A stretch of 64,000 nucleotides of DNA, taken from the NCBI GenBank assembly GCA_902729315.2, contig LR746272.1, positions 8,612,327 through 8,676,326 on the forward strand. Direction: 5' to 3'. The translations under genes and the position numbers were made by a program. Every line of letters begins with the position of its first letter. Positions within the stretch are counted from its first letter, which is position 1. The stretch is from Spirodela intermedia (lineage: Eukaryota; Streptophyta; Magnoliopsida; Alismatales; Araceae). The notes below the pieces were generated by a model that searched no databases, was not told the DNA's origin, and worked only from the letters and a program-made list of their open reading frames with translations. Below are positions 24,574-35,894 of this stretch, in pieces.

Positions 24574-25080
24574 CTCGCAATCTATCTCATACAATATTTA
24601 TCATTTTATTAAATAAAATAGTAATAAATTATTAGCAAGTAGGTCTCAAGTTCCTTCCTTCTTTGAATCTCAGACGGCGAGAGAATTTCGTGATAATAAT
24701 GGATATATTAATAATAATATATTAATATTCACTCTAAAAGCCACTGCCGTTTTATTGGATTAAACCGCTGTTGATATAAAAAATATTAATAATTATATTT
24801 TGTATTGCCCATTAAAATACTCATCTCATATTCTCTATACTTATGCTAAAACGTCTAAATTATGGCTGATTGACCGCCATGACAGAGAGTGGCCTCGTCA
24901 CGGGTCTGACAACACGTGCCTCGCCAACGTTCGGATTCAAGAGTTGCGGACCAATATCCTCGTAGTACGTGCCCTCTCGTCGCTTCCACTGATCTTTTTT
25001 CTATTGCGAGCCTCGCTCCCGTTTGAGAGAGAAGGCGTACCAGTAAAAGCCGCCCATCACAGAGAGAGCGAGAGAGAGAG

Positions 25081-25291
25081 CAATCGGCGGTGGAAGGGCC
25101 AGAGAGAGAAATAGAGAGAGAGGGTTTGGGGGGGGGGGGTACCGGGAGTAGGAAGGAATGAAGACAGAGAAAGAGAGAGACAGAGAGGGAAGCGCAGAGC
25201 AACCGGCGGTAGAAGAGCCAGAGAGAGAGAGAGAGAGGGGTGGGGGAGTGGAACCGGAAATGGGAAGGAATGAAGACAGAGAAAGAGAGAA

Positions 25292-25326
<35 letters not shown>

Positions 25327-25327
25327 G
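25081..25327. repeat. Purine-rich local tandem duplication (about 115 bp period)
   Basis: Two blocks recur. A CGGCGGT(G/A)GAAG(G/A)GCCAGAGAG block occurs at about 25081 and again at 25200. A GGAAGGAATGAAGACAGAGA block occurs at 25151 and 25263. Offsets of 119 and 112 bp show one imperfect tandem duplication with later indels in the GA runs. A G11 run (25129-25139) sits in the first copy. Confidence 0.8.
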
Positions 25328-26336
25328 AGTAATGCAAGATCTCACGTCCCAAGGAGGGCCGGCATGTGAGTAGACGTTGAGTAGGCGGCGTCGCTGAGCA
25401 AGAAGAGGCGGATTCCCCCCCGGCAGGGCTGAAACAGACGTCCCCGGCTTTTGGCCGCCATGGGAAGCAGCAGTCAATCGTAAAAGCTCTCCTCCCCCTC
25501 CGCCGCCCGTGGGGGAGGGCTGCCCCCGTTGCGTCAGCTCTGCAGAAGATTAGATTCTCTCGCCACCTTCTCAACGAAGGAGGCGACTTTTTCCGGCGAT
25601 CTTGCCGAGGAGAACGTTTCTTTCCTTTCCCTCCGCTGTCGGGGCGCCGTGTCCCGCACCCGCCCTCCGGCGGACGAGGCGTCGGGGGGCCGGAGCTGAA
25701 CGGCGGCAGCTTTCGAGCGGGACAGCACGTGGCCGCTGAATCTCTCTAGTTTCGTCAGTTGATTTTTTTTCTTTTTTTTGTGTTCTTCCATTTTTTAATC
25801 ATCGATGACCTCGATTTTGAGGTTTTTTTTATAAATATGATCTCCGAGAATCATTGATTTCCGCGGCGGCCATCTCCATGCTCCGATTGCGGTGTCATCT
25901 ATTCTACCACTTATTCGAGCGAAAAAATATTAGCTCATTAAAAAATGGAAAAAAATACGTAGACAAAAACGAGAATTATAATTTCGAATTATTTACCCTG
26001 TAAATTGGGTAGTATTATTACTATAATTAAGTCGCAGGATTATTTTTCGCTATTTTTTATTCGGAAATAGGAAGTTCCGGCTAGGCCGAAAGCCAACGGT
26101 AACTTCTGCGGCCCGCGAAGGAGGGCATTTCGGTCACGGAGAGATCCAACGGACCATTGCCAGATTACGAGCTCTAAAAGAAAGGAATCCGCGGAGAATT
26201 TAATGCAGGTCGCCGCAGGGAGGTAGAAAGGCCACGGCGACGGTGTAGAAAGTAGGGAAAGAGAAGACGACGAACTATGCGCTGAATCAGAAACTAGTGA
26301 CCCCCGTCCTCCTCCTTCCTCTCTAGAGCTAGCTAG

Positions 26337-26364
26337 CTCTCTCTCTCTCTCTCTCTCTCTCTCT
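26337..26364. repeat. (CT)n microsatellite
   Basis: 28 bp CT repeat about 240 bp upstream of the transporter start codon, likely in the promoter or 5' leader. Confidence 0.9.
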
Positions 26365-26602
26365 GCGAGCGCTGCATGTGTTGGCCACCCTCTGAGCGGC
26401 CTCCAGCTCTCAATCCTCTCCTTCTCCCTCTCTTCTGGTCGCTGTTCTGAACTCATCGTCGCTTCGAGTTCATCGATTGGGGGTCATATTCCTGCCGCAG
26501 ATAATTTTCCGGGCTGTTTTCTCCTTCTGGGCGTGTGCGTTTTCTTTGATTTCCTTCTCCAGGAGAGTTCTCGAGGGGGAGGAGAGGGTGGGATCACCGG
26601 AC

Positions 26603-29217
26603 ATGGCGGATCCTAAGCCGGAGGAGATCACCCATCCGCCCATGGATCAGCTCCAGGGCTTCGAGTACTGCATCGACTCCAATCCCTCTTGGGGTACCTT
26701 CTTCTTCCTCTGACTCCTCCATATATCTCCTCTCTTTGTTTCCATTCTTCGTATGTTTTTGCTCTATCTGTGGCTTGAACTCTGAGTTTGCAGGGGAGGC
26801 CACCGCCCTGGGCTTCCAGCACTATATACTGGCCCTGGGCACTGCAGTGATGATCCCCAGCATGCTCGTCCCGTTAATGGGCGGAAACGACGTGAGACTT
26901 CCGCCTTCTTCCGCCGTTATTTGTTCGGTTTTTCCATGGCTTCATTCTTCGACTGTTGCAGGACGACAAGGTTAGGGTCGTCCAGACCTTGCTCTTCGTC
27001 GGGGGGATCAACACCCTGGTTCAGACCCTCTTCGGGACCCGGCTTCCGACGGTCGTCGGCGGGTCTTACGCTTTCGTCGTCCCCATCATCTCCATCATCC
27101 GCGACTCGTCCCTGACGCAGATTGCCGACGATCACCAGGTTGGCGGATCGAATCGAATGATCTCCTCTGCTAGAATCGGTAGATGATTTCTAGTCACATT
27201 ACATCGCGTGGATGGTCTTCCCCTGCAGAGATTTCTTCAAACCATGAGGGCCATCCAAGGATCTCTGATCGTTGCCTCCAGCATTCAGATCATCCTGGGC
27301 TACAGCCAGCTATGGGGAATCTGCTCCAGGTTCTTCAGCCCGCTGGGGATGGTCCCCGTGGTCTCCCTCGTGGGGTTCGGCCTCTTCGATAGGGGATTCC
27401 CCGTGGTATTGCTCCTTCCCTCTATCGCTCTGTTGCTTCGACGGACGATTATCCAAGAAACAGACAGAGTGATTGGACTGGTCTCCTGAATCTTCTCCTG
27501 TCTCCTCAGGTCGGAAGGTGCGTCGAGATAGGCCTACCGATGCTCATCCTCTTCGTCGCTTTATCTCAGGTATGTCCCCCAGTTCGTAGCTCTCTCTGTA
27601 AAACCCTTGTCTGAGCTATGGTAATTACAGTACTTGAAGCATATACGGGCGAAGCAAGTGCCGGTGATGGAGAGGTTCGCCCTTCTGGTGGCGATCACGT
27701 TGGCGTGGGCGTACGCGCACCTGCTGACGGCCAGCGGCGCGTACAAACACCGACCTGAGCGAACCCAGGACAACTGCCGCACCGACAGAGCCCACCTCGT
27801 CTCCTCCGCTCCCTGGTATGGAACTCCGTCGCGGCCGCGGCTGCCAGCGATCTTCTCCCCCGCCGGAAGAGAACCTCGTCTGGGTTGCTCATTCTGTCGC
27901 GTCGATGCAGGATAAAGATCCCCTACCCGCTACAATGGGGCGCGCCAACGTTCGACGCGGGGCACGCATTCGGGATGATGGCGGCGGTCCTGGTTTCCCT
28001 GATCGAGGTAGAAGACGATTCATCCTCCCTTGAGGAGGAACATGAATGGAAACTAGAAACCCCCTTGGTATACGTCGTCCTGTTCCTTTCTCTGATGAGG
28101 TGGGTTTGTTTCAGTCGACAGGCGCGTACAAGGCTGCAGCTCGTCTGGCGAGCGCCACCCCGCCGCCGGCCCACGTCCTCAGCCGGGGCATCGGCTGGCA
28201 GGTTAGCTCGCCGCCTGAGAATTGCAGCGGAGAGGTTCTTTGCCTGCCGGGCGGCCTTAATTCTAATGGCGTTTGATCTGTGTTGCAGGGTGTGGGGATT
28301 CTGCTGGACGGGCTCTTCGGAACAGGAACCGGCTCCACTGTTTTAGTGTAGGAAGATCATCGTCTTCTCTCCTCGGATCGTCTCTCCACCATTTCATTTA
28401 AGTCCCTAAGAGAAGGCTGACGACGATGCAGGGAGAATGTGGGGCTGCTAGGCACCACGAGGGTCGGAAGCCGCAGGGTCGTCCAGATATCGGCCGGCTT
28501 TATGATCTTCTTCTCCATCTTAGGTCTGCCCGATATCGATTATTTTATCGAGATATGCAGAGATGGCCTCGGGTTCGATCAAATTTCTTCTGCCGCTGCA
28601 GGGAAATTCGGAGCTCTGTTCGCGTCGATACCTTTCACAATATTCGCCGCCGTGTACTGCGTCCTCTTCGGGCTCGTCGGTGCGCCGCCGCCCCTTCTCC
28701 CTCGTCCTTCTTGCTTCTTCTTCTTCTTCGAGCTCACTGCATTCTTCTTCGTCTTCCACAGGCGCGGTGGGGCTCTCGTTCTTGCAGTTCACCAACATGA
28801 ACTCCATGCGGAACCTCTTCATCGCCGGCGTCTCCCTGTTCCTCGGTCTCTCCGTCCCTCAGTACTTCTCCCGCTACACCGCCGGCGCTCAGCACGGCCC
28901 TGCTCACACCTCGGCAGGATGGGTGCGCCGACGACTGCCCCACTTCTTCCTCTTCTCCTCCTCTCATCTTCTTCTGCTTGTCTGATCTCTCTGAAACTCT
29001 GCAGTTCAACGACTTCATCAACACCGTCTTCTCCTCCTCGCCGACGGTGGCCCTGCTGGTGGCCGTCTTCCTGGACAACACTCTGGAAGTCAAGGACGCG
29101 GCCAGGGACAGAGGGATGCCGTGGTGGAACCGATTCAGGACCTTCAAGGGCGACAGCCGCAACGAGGAGTTTTACACCCTCCCCTTCAACCTCAACCGCT
29201 TCTTCCCTCCCTCCTGA
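26603..29217 (+). CDS. Nucleobase-ascorbate transporter (NAT/NCS2 family)
   Basis: Multi-pass membrane carrier for purines, uracil or xanthine. Thirteen exons: 26603-26693, 26794-26891, 26962-27138, 27229-27405, 27510-27569, 27631-27815, 27911-28007, 28115-28201, 28289-28347, 28432-28523, 28602-28679, 28762-28922 and 29005-29217; 1,575 nt, 524 residues, normal for plant NATs. It starts MADPKPEEITHPPMDQLQGF. Family hallmarks are QHYILALGT, the VVQTLLFVGGINTLVQTLFG helix, the STGAY loop and the NAT signature ENVGLLGTTRVGSR. About 12 hydrophobic helices can be read. The usual PPWPE before the first helix is PSWGE here. Introns are all short (about 70-110 bp). The short downstream gap to uL1m contains a small duplication. 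Substrate cannot be told from sequence. Confidence 0.93.
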
Positions 29218-30143
29218 TAAACCCAAAACCCTACCCCATCGAAGAAGAAGACGAAGAGGAAGAAGAAGGGCAAGCCGCAGTTCATTGATTCATTCGTGTT
29301 GGGTGGGCTCTGGACAAATTGGTCCGGTGAAAAAATATAGTTTTTGGCAACGGATCGGTGTTCTTGGCTGTGAAAAAGAAGGACTCGGGCATTTTTCTAA
29401 ATCTATAAATTCTTCTTCTGTATTTAATTATTTCAACAGTTATTTAATTATAAAAGAAGGACTCGGGCATTATTTCTGTATTTATCAACAGTTATTTAAT
29501 TATTTCAACAATCTCCTAACCCGCCATCAGAAATTATCTTCTTCGGCCATTTAAATAGGGTTTAAAGAACCCAAATACTATTTTTATCGAGCGCATTTAT
29601 TTTATATTCATTAAGAATCCCATATCTACGTTATTATATATATATAAACACAATTTTTAGCCAAATGAATGTTCTCAATATTTTAAAAATATTTTAAAAA
29701 CGGTCTTAATTTTGTATACGTAAAATAAAAATCACATATTAAGTATGCAAAAAAAAACTAAATAATTGTGGAAAATATATTTGGTTATTGTTAAAAATTG
29801 TATTTACTCTTTAATAACTCAGTGTAAAGTGAACCAAAAATAAAATAAATGTCGAATTTATTTTCTGGAACCTACTGGGCTGTAATTTGTATAATGACGT
29901 CGATTTTAGTTTCTGGGTTATTTTCTAGACAAATAGTAACTAATCATTTGTATAGTTTTTCAGCTCCCTTCAGTGGACCCTCCAGGAGCCTGGGCACATC
30001 ATCAGGATCCGAGTTGGATTGGACGGTCGAGATTACGGCTTCGAGCCCTTAAACCCCTCGAAGGCAACTCCTCTCTGTGAAATGCCCCTCCTGCACCCCC
30101 ACTTCCTCTTAGTCAGGGGCCGCCGGCGACTTGGGCTTCAGAA
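29218..30143. other. Intergenic interval, NAT to uL1m
   Basis: 0.93 kb, strongly AT-rich between 29380 and 29850, with the NAT 3' UTR and the uL1m promoter. No gene. Confidence 0.5.
29376..29513. repeat. Imperfect 78-bp direct duplication
   Basis: AAGAAGGACTCGGGCATT starts at 29376 and again at 29454. Both copies are followed by CTGTATTTA, CAACAGTTATTTAATTA and related text, with small deletions in the second copy. It lies about 160 bp past the NAT stop codon. Confidence 0.8.
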
Positions 30144-33100
30144 ATGGCGCCGCCGCCGCGGATCTTGCTCTCCTATGTCCGCCGCCATTCCCTCAAATGC
30201 CCTCCGCTCCAATCCTCCCGCCACCTCCTCTATTCCCCTCAATCTCCCCGATCTACTTCAATCTCTGCGATTCAAGACGTGGAGAATGCCGCTGCAAGCT
30301 CTTCTGGTCTCGCTCCGCTGCTCGGTTTGGTGAGGTCTCTCTCGTCTTCTGGCCCGATCAAACCCATCTCCTACCCCGTCAAACTGAGGGACGAGGAGGA
30401 TGCTCCTCCGCCTCCGGAGTCTTTTCCTGCACCGCCGAAGGGATCGGATGAAACGAATGATCCTCAGGCGGAGGCGCCCCGCACGGAAGAAAGGATCGTC
30501 CGGGCGTGGACCCGCGAGGATGCCCGCTACGTGAAGGATGTTCCGGTTATATCGCCCGTCTCTTATGCGCCGAAAGTTGCGCCGCTGCCAGAGGACAAGG
30601 GTGCCCATTCAATGGCGGAAGGGGAGAGTATCACCGAGGGAGACGAGCAGCTGCAGACCAGGAGAGTCAGTGACGAGCAACTGCAACGAGAATCGAGGAG
30701 GATTGAGGCTAGTGCTCGCCTGCGGAGGGCTCTCTTGATCCAGCAGGAGGAAGATAACGTCCCGTTCCCGACGCTGATCAAGCCGGAGAAGAATAAACCG
30801 AAGGCGGCTCTCGACCTCCAGGAGGCTATCAGGGAAGTGAAGGTCGAGCTCTCTTTACTCTCCTCCTCGTTACCGTCGTGGAACATGTATATCCTAAATT
30901 TTCTTCGGCCATCAGAAAGTGGTCATTCTAAACGAAAGTAGCTGGGAAATCGACGAAGACCTATTGTTAAGTGTCTGCACTGTTGGCCTTGGTGGTTTTT
31001 TGTACTCGTCGATAATTCCGCCGTTTCTTCAGTCTGATGCTGCTTTCATGTTCATCTTCAGAAATATCCGACTGCTTTCACAATATTCTTTCGCATATTT
31101 GCGGTGTAAAATATTTTTCTTAAATGTTTATTCCTATCCTTTTTCTACCTCACATTTTGGAATGTTCAGGTGATCATTTTTTTTGGTTATTGCAAGTATT
31201 TCTCAGGCTAACGCGAAGAGGAATTTCGTTGAAACCGTTGAGGCTCATGTTAACTTGGGAGTTGATCCACGACGAGGTGACCAGGTCTAATTATTTCCTT
31301 GAGTTCTTTCTTTACTCGTTGGAACTAAGGATTCCTGTTGAAAAATTAAATAATGTTTGTGCCCCTTAACCACATGATATTGTGGTAAATAGGGAACAAC
31401 TCTCATATTATTCACATACAACCGTACTTTTATTTTTATCACCTTGATTATGGAAAATGGATATATTTTTATCTTCACATGAATTTACTTTTTAAATTTT
31501 TTTGTTGCATTTCAGTATTCTGGGTGTTGCATATTATATCTATTGATTTGCTTTTGGTTCAGAATCCAGTAGTACCCATTGGTTATTTCCATGGAAGAAT
31601 GGAAGTACACGCTCATTTTGGCGGGTCACTGTAACCCTAAACTTGTTATCTTGTCTGGTAGTGTTATGTTTCTGATACGTCGTGTAGTTTTTTGTGTACT
31701 AGTTTTGGGGAAGAAATGCGGTGGCTTTGCTAGAAAATTTGCTAGTACTAATAAGAGGGTCCTAATGCCAGGTGGTGAAAGGCAGATTCTCCTGTATAGT
31801 TGTCAGTCACAACCAATGACTTGAAAACAGAACTGTGAATGCTATAGCTGGTTCTTTATGTGACCAGTGTTAGAAAAATAAACCAAGGCCTTTTTCAGCT
31901 AGTTCTCCCAAATTCCTGGACGAGAGTCCAAAATTGGTCGAACCATGGAAATCGGAGCAACTATATGCTTGGATGTGGGTGCGACTTCTGATCCACTTGG
32001 TCGTAACAGTGGTCCGCACTATTCAACACTTTAACCTTCATATAAAAGTGGGTGCAAATAATGAATTAGAGGATTTCTTTGATAACACTTGGTTAGTAAA
32101 AGATGATTTTTTTACGCCTGAGTTGAATATTTCATAGCCTCCACGTTGTATCCGTTGATTTCAGCTAACAGACCGATCTATTCTGCGGATTGGTGTTGTT
32201 CATGGTCGAGACCGATGTATAAAGGCAAACTATCCTATTGATTCTTATGATCTTTACTTGTTTGGTTCGTATTTCGCCTTTAGATTTATTTTTTTGCCAT
32301 TCGTTCTCTAAAAGCAATATCTTATCAAAGTTCAATAATACCTGTTCGATTTCACCATAGAGATTGGAATGAAGATCTGGGCATCTGGTATCTGCAAAGA
32401 ATCATAAGCGGGTGTCAGGTGCTTTATAACTTAGGAACTGAATTGCTTTGGATATAAGTTGTTGAGACCTGTAGGATATAATTACCAGACTCTCATTATA
32501 AACATAACAATGTTTTTGGTTGAGCAAATATGCTTCCATGCACTTACCACAAAAAAAAGCGCAAAGAGAAAGATTATTAGGTTGAATGATTTCTTGATCC
32601 TTCTACAGAACTTTCTCTAATCGAAGATGTCTGCTATTTTACTGGCTTCTAAGCATTCCATTGCTCTTATTTTTCTAGCTATTATTTACTTTGTTTCATG
32701 ACATTGCAATTTTTTCTACAGATGGTGCGTGGAGCTGTTACTCTACCGCATGGCACTGGAAAGGTACTATGTTTTATTCAATGCCACTGACTGGTTTTAC
32801 CCATATAATTTGATCTTTAAAACGAGCTACTGTTTATTTAGGTTGTCAGAGTAGCCGTGTTTGCAGAAGGGCCTGCAGCAGAGGAAGCTAGAGCCGCTGG
32901 AGCTGATATTGTTGGCGGGGACGAGCTCATCGAGGCCATCATGACAGGTACTTAGATCTGTTTCGCCATAATAACCCTATAAATATTTTGTTCCTATGAA
33001 GAAGTTCCGAAATCTAGGGTTCTAAGTTATATATAATTCATGGGTTTTAATCTAGTCTCTGTGTCTGGGAATGCAGGAGGTGGCAAAATCAATTTCGACA

Positions 33101-33930
33101 AGTGCATTGCCATTCCTTCCTTCATGCCTCGTCTTGGAAAGGTTCGGCTCTCTCTCTCTCTCTCATATTTCATATTTATATTGCATGTTAATTCGCTAAA
33201 TGCTACCAATTTAATGCTATTTATATGTGTTTTATTCATGAATATTGGTATGGGTTTGGACAACTTGCGACTTATTGTGGATTGCATCTGTGTTACCAGA
33301 TCGCTAGGATTTTGGGTCCCCGTGGTTTGATGCCCAACCCGAAAGTATGCTCTCCCCATCATCTTCGCCGGTCTAGATTTCGGATCATTGCTTTACCTTG
33401 TTTTCATTTCCTATCCTTACTCTGCGTAGCTAGGATCTGTGACCAGTGACGTCTCTGGGGCAGTCAAAGCGGCCAAATGTGGACGCGTTGACTTTAAGAT
33501 TGACAAAACTGCTATTATACATGTGGGACTGGGCAAGGTACGTATAATCATTATCTTTCTTCAATTCAAAAGTACAAATATAAATAATATAAATAATATA
33601 AATTATATATATATTTGTGTTATTTTCCTTTTGTGGGCATATTCATGCATGTGCTACATACTTTACCCCCAAAAAAGTTTCTCCTAAAAAGTTTTCAAGC
33701 TTCTCATTCGTGATTATTGGGTAAAACATTGAGGAGATGGCCATTTTGTGCAAGGTTAAGGTCTGAAATGAATGTGCAACTATATTATGTATGCATATTA
33801 TTACATGGATTTCTTCAATTCGGATACTCATTTTTTTATGTAATTAATATCTCTCAAAAACTCAATCTGGATATTTTGGCAAACTGCTAATTGCATTCAA
33901 GAAGCCCCCTAGCTTTCAAAGGGTTTATAC

Positions 33931-33969
<39 letters not shown>

Positions 33970-34598
33970 TCTTTCTGATGGGGTATTCATCATCATTAAC
34001 AGGTGAGCTTCTCCGAGGAGGCTCTGCGTGAGAACATAGCGGCTTTTGTCAATGCGCTCCTGCTTGCAAAACCAGTGGGACTAAAGAAGAGTAAGTTTCG
34101 TAGTTACTAGTAAAAAAATATACCTGTTTCCTAACAGTTAGTGATCGATTGTGTCTAATTTATGTAATTTTATTCAACATGCATAAAAATCACCTTCAAA
34201 ATCATGATCATTCATGCGCATTAAATAAAATCCAATCGCTATCTCAGAAAGCATTCTACAAAGTCCTTTTAAGGGTTTAAAGCAAAAATTACTCGAAAAT
34301 TTCAATGCCCTTCGGTGAACCCAACCTGAATATGCTGAGATGACCTCCTTTTCTTCGTTTTCTAATGGTGCAGCTTCCAAATATGCTGGTTATATGAACT
34401 CCTTCTCACTGTGCAGTACGGTGAGCGTAAAAATCCATGCAACTATGGTGGTTTTCCATGAATTATCATAGGATGAGACCGCACCATTTTCTAATCACGC
34501 TCCTCTTGATGTTTCTGTAGATGGGTCCTGGATTTCCTGTGTCTATACAGTCGATATCAGCCGCTGCAGATAGCTACACCAAGGTTCAAGGGAAATAA
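30144..34598 (+). CDS. Mitochondrial large-subunit ribosomal protein uL1 (L1)
   Basis: L1-stalk protein of the large ribosomal subunit. Ten exons: 30144-30842, 31207-31284, 32722-32763, 32842-32947, 33077-33141, 33300-33344, 33430-33537, 34003-34090, 34374-34420 and 34521-34598; 1,356 nt, 451 residues. The first exon encodes a 233-residue Arg/Ser-rich N-terminal extension starting [15 protein letters not shown], fitting a mitochondrial presequence plus the long extension of plant uL1m. The L1 fold begins at [18 protein letters not shown]. Diagnostic motifs are [39 protein letters not shown] and [14 protein letters not shown]. The PNPK/LG junction uses acceptor TAG at 33427-33429. All borders are GT-AG. 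Mitochondrial rather than plastid location rests on the long extension and resemblance to Arabidopsis At2g42710. Confidence 0.92.
33934..33965. repeat. (TA)n microsatellite in a uL1m intron
   Basis: About 32 bp of perfect AT alternation, about 40 bp upstream of the exon at 34003. Confidence 0.95.
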
Positions 34599-35128
34599 CT
34601 CTCTCAGGGAGATGCTTGCGATCACCTGACATGGGTCTGATTCGACCCTCACAAAGGATGAGGCTGGGGCAGATCTCCTTCATAAATCGTTTGGCTTCTG
34701 TCCGCCGATGGACACTGGCATCCAGATCCATGAATACCGTGGTTTTTTGTTCTTCAGCTCCATCACAGCATCTGATTTTTATTTTTTTTAGAGCAGTACT
34801 CTCTTCGGAATTTGGTCAGATCATCTGGAAAGGCACACGATTCCATCAGCCTCTTGTCCTCGTCTTGTGTCCGATGTATGCAGACTACTTCTGAACTTCA
34901 GCCGAAGGCCATTCTAGTTGAGAATCCAGTCGTTGTCAACAGATCTTTCTCTCTCTCGCTCATGTTCATCGTTTCAACGAATGAATTCAATGAGACATTA
35001 CCTCCAATTCTTCCCGCTAGATGCGATGTCAAATTCCACAAGAGCTCAGCATGCCGATCGAGGCCGCTGCTCCATCCACCAGAGTTCTCCCCCCACGAAA
35101 AGAAATCCGCTGGAGCTTGTTCGAGGTT

Positions 35129-35365
35129 AGCATCCGGAAGAAGGGAGGGTCTGGTCCGCTTGCCAATGCTGCCGTAGAGCCACTCTCGCAGAAGCCGGTA
35201 ACATTGGAGGAAAGCAAACAGACCTCCCACGGTCGCCGAGCTCTGGAGGAGGCGAAGCCATAGCTACGGTGGCGGCACCGCCACTGCCAACTCGGGGAAG
35301 GATTGCAGATGCAGCAACATCCGGCAGTCTTGCCAATGCTACGGCTAGAGCCGCTCTCGCAGAAG
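35129..35365. repeat. Diverged direct repeat, 170-bp offset
   Basis: CTTGCCAATGCT at 35159 and 35329, each followed by a TAGAGCC(A/G)CTCTCGCAGAAG block. Both are preceded by CATCCGG. The two copies differ by a few substitutions and indels. Confidence 0.75.
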
Positions 35366-35652
35366 ATTCTGTCACCGGAAGAAGGCGACCAGATCTGCCC
35401 CGGAAGAAGCCATAGCTACGGCTATGGCTTCCGTGCGCCACTTGCCACGGGGGCCTCGCCGAGGGGTGGAAGGCTGAGGAAGGAGGATGCCGGAGAAACA
35501 TGGGAGGAGTAGCCGTGAAAGGAGAATTTCCGGTTGCCGCCGGCGGAGCCCTAGGGAAGCGCGGTTCCTGGTATTTGAATAAAGAAGGATGCGGGCGGGG
35601 GTTGTATTCTAGACGAAGCAAGACTTTATAAAATACGCTCGACTTTTGGGTT

Positions 35653-35667
35653 GGGGGGGGGGGGGGG
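35653..35667. repeat. G15 homopolymer
   Basis: Fifteen consecutive G on the plus strand, about 230 bp upstream of the kinase start codon. Confidence 0.95.
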
Positions 35668-35894
35668 TTGTCGTATGCGACGTAAATGAGGGGTTTTGGG
35701 TAATTGATCATCGTTGGTTGGAGCTGGCGGTGGCGGGGGAGAATAGATGGAGGTAGGGGGGGGGTTGGTTTTCCGACGTTGCTTCCTTCCCTCTGCGGGC
35801 ACGTCCTCGGTCGGAGGAGCTGCAGCGCTGCCGCTTGTCTCGACGGTGATCCCTCGGGGAGCTGCTGAGAATTGCCCCGCCTCGGGTGCCAACG

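Larger units (their letters stand above)
23271..26602. other. Intergenic interval, LRR pseudokinase to nucleobase transporter
   Basis: 3.3 kb, the largest gap. It holds TC repeats at 23776-23804 and 24518-24570, a purine-rich duplicated block at 25070-25330, and another CT repeat at 26337-26364 just upstream of the transporter gene. Long apparent frames here are products of the dinucleotide repeats. No gene is supported. Confidence 0.5.
34599..35894. other. Intergenic interval, uL1m to GSK3-like kinase
   Basis: 1.3 kb. It contains a diverged duplication (35130-35370), a hairpin sequence (35409-35428), a G15 run (35653-35667), and the kinase promoter with 5' leader. Long antisense frames have no family match. 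Confidence 0.5.

Noticed and set aside
24855-25574. A 239-codon minus-strand frame
   Set aside because: Its length comes from GA/TC repeats giving Ser-Leu runs; no domain.
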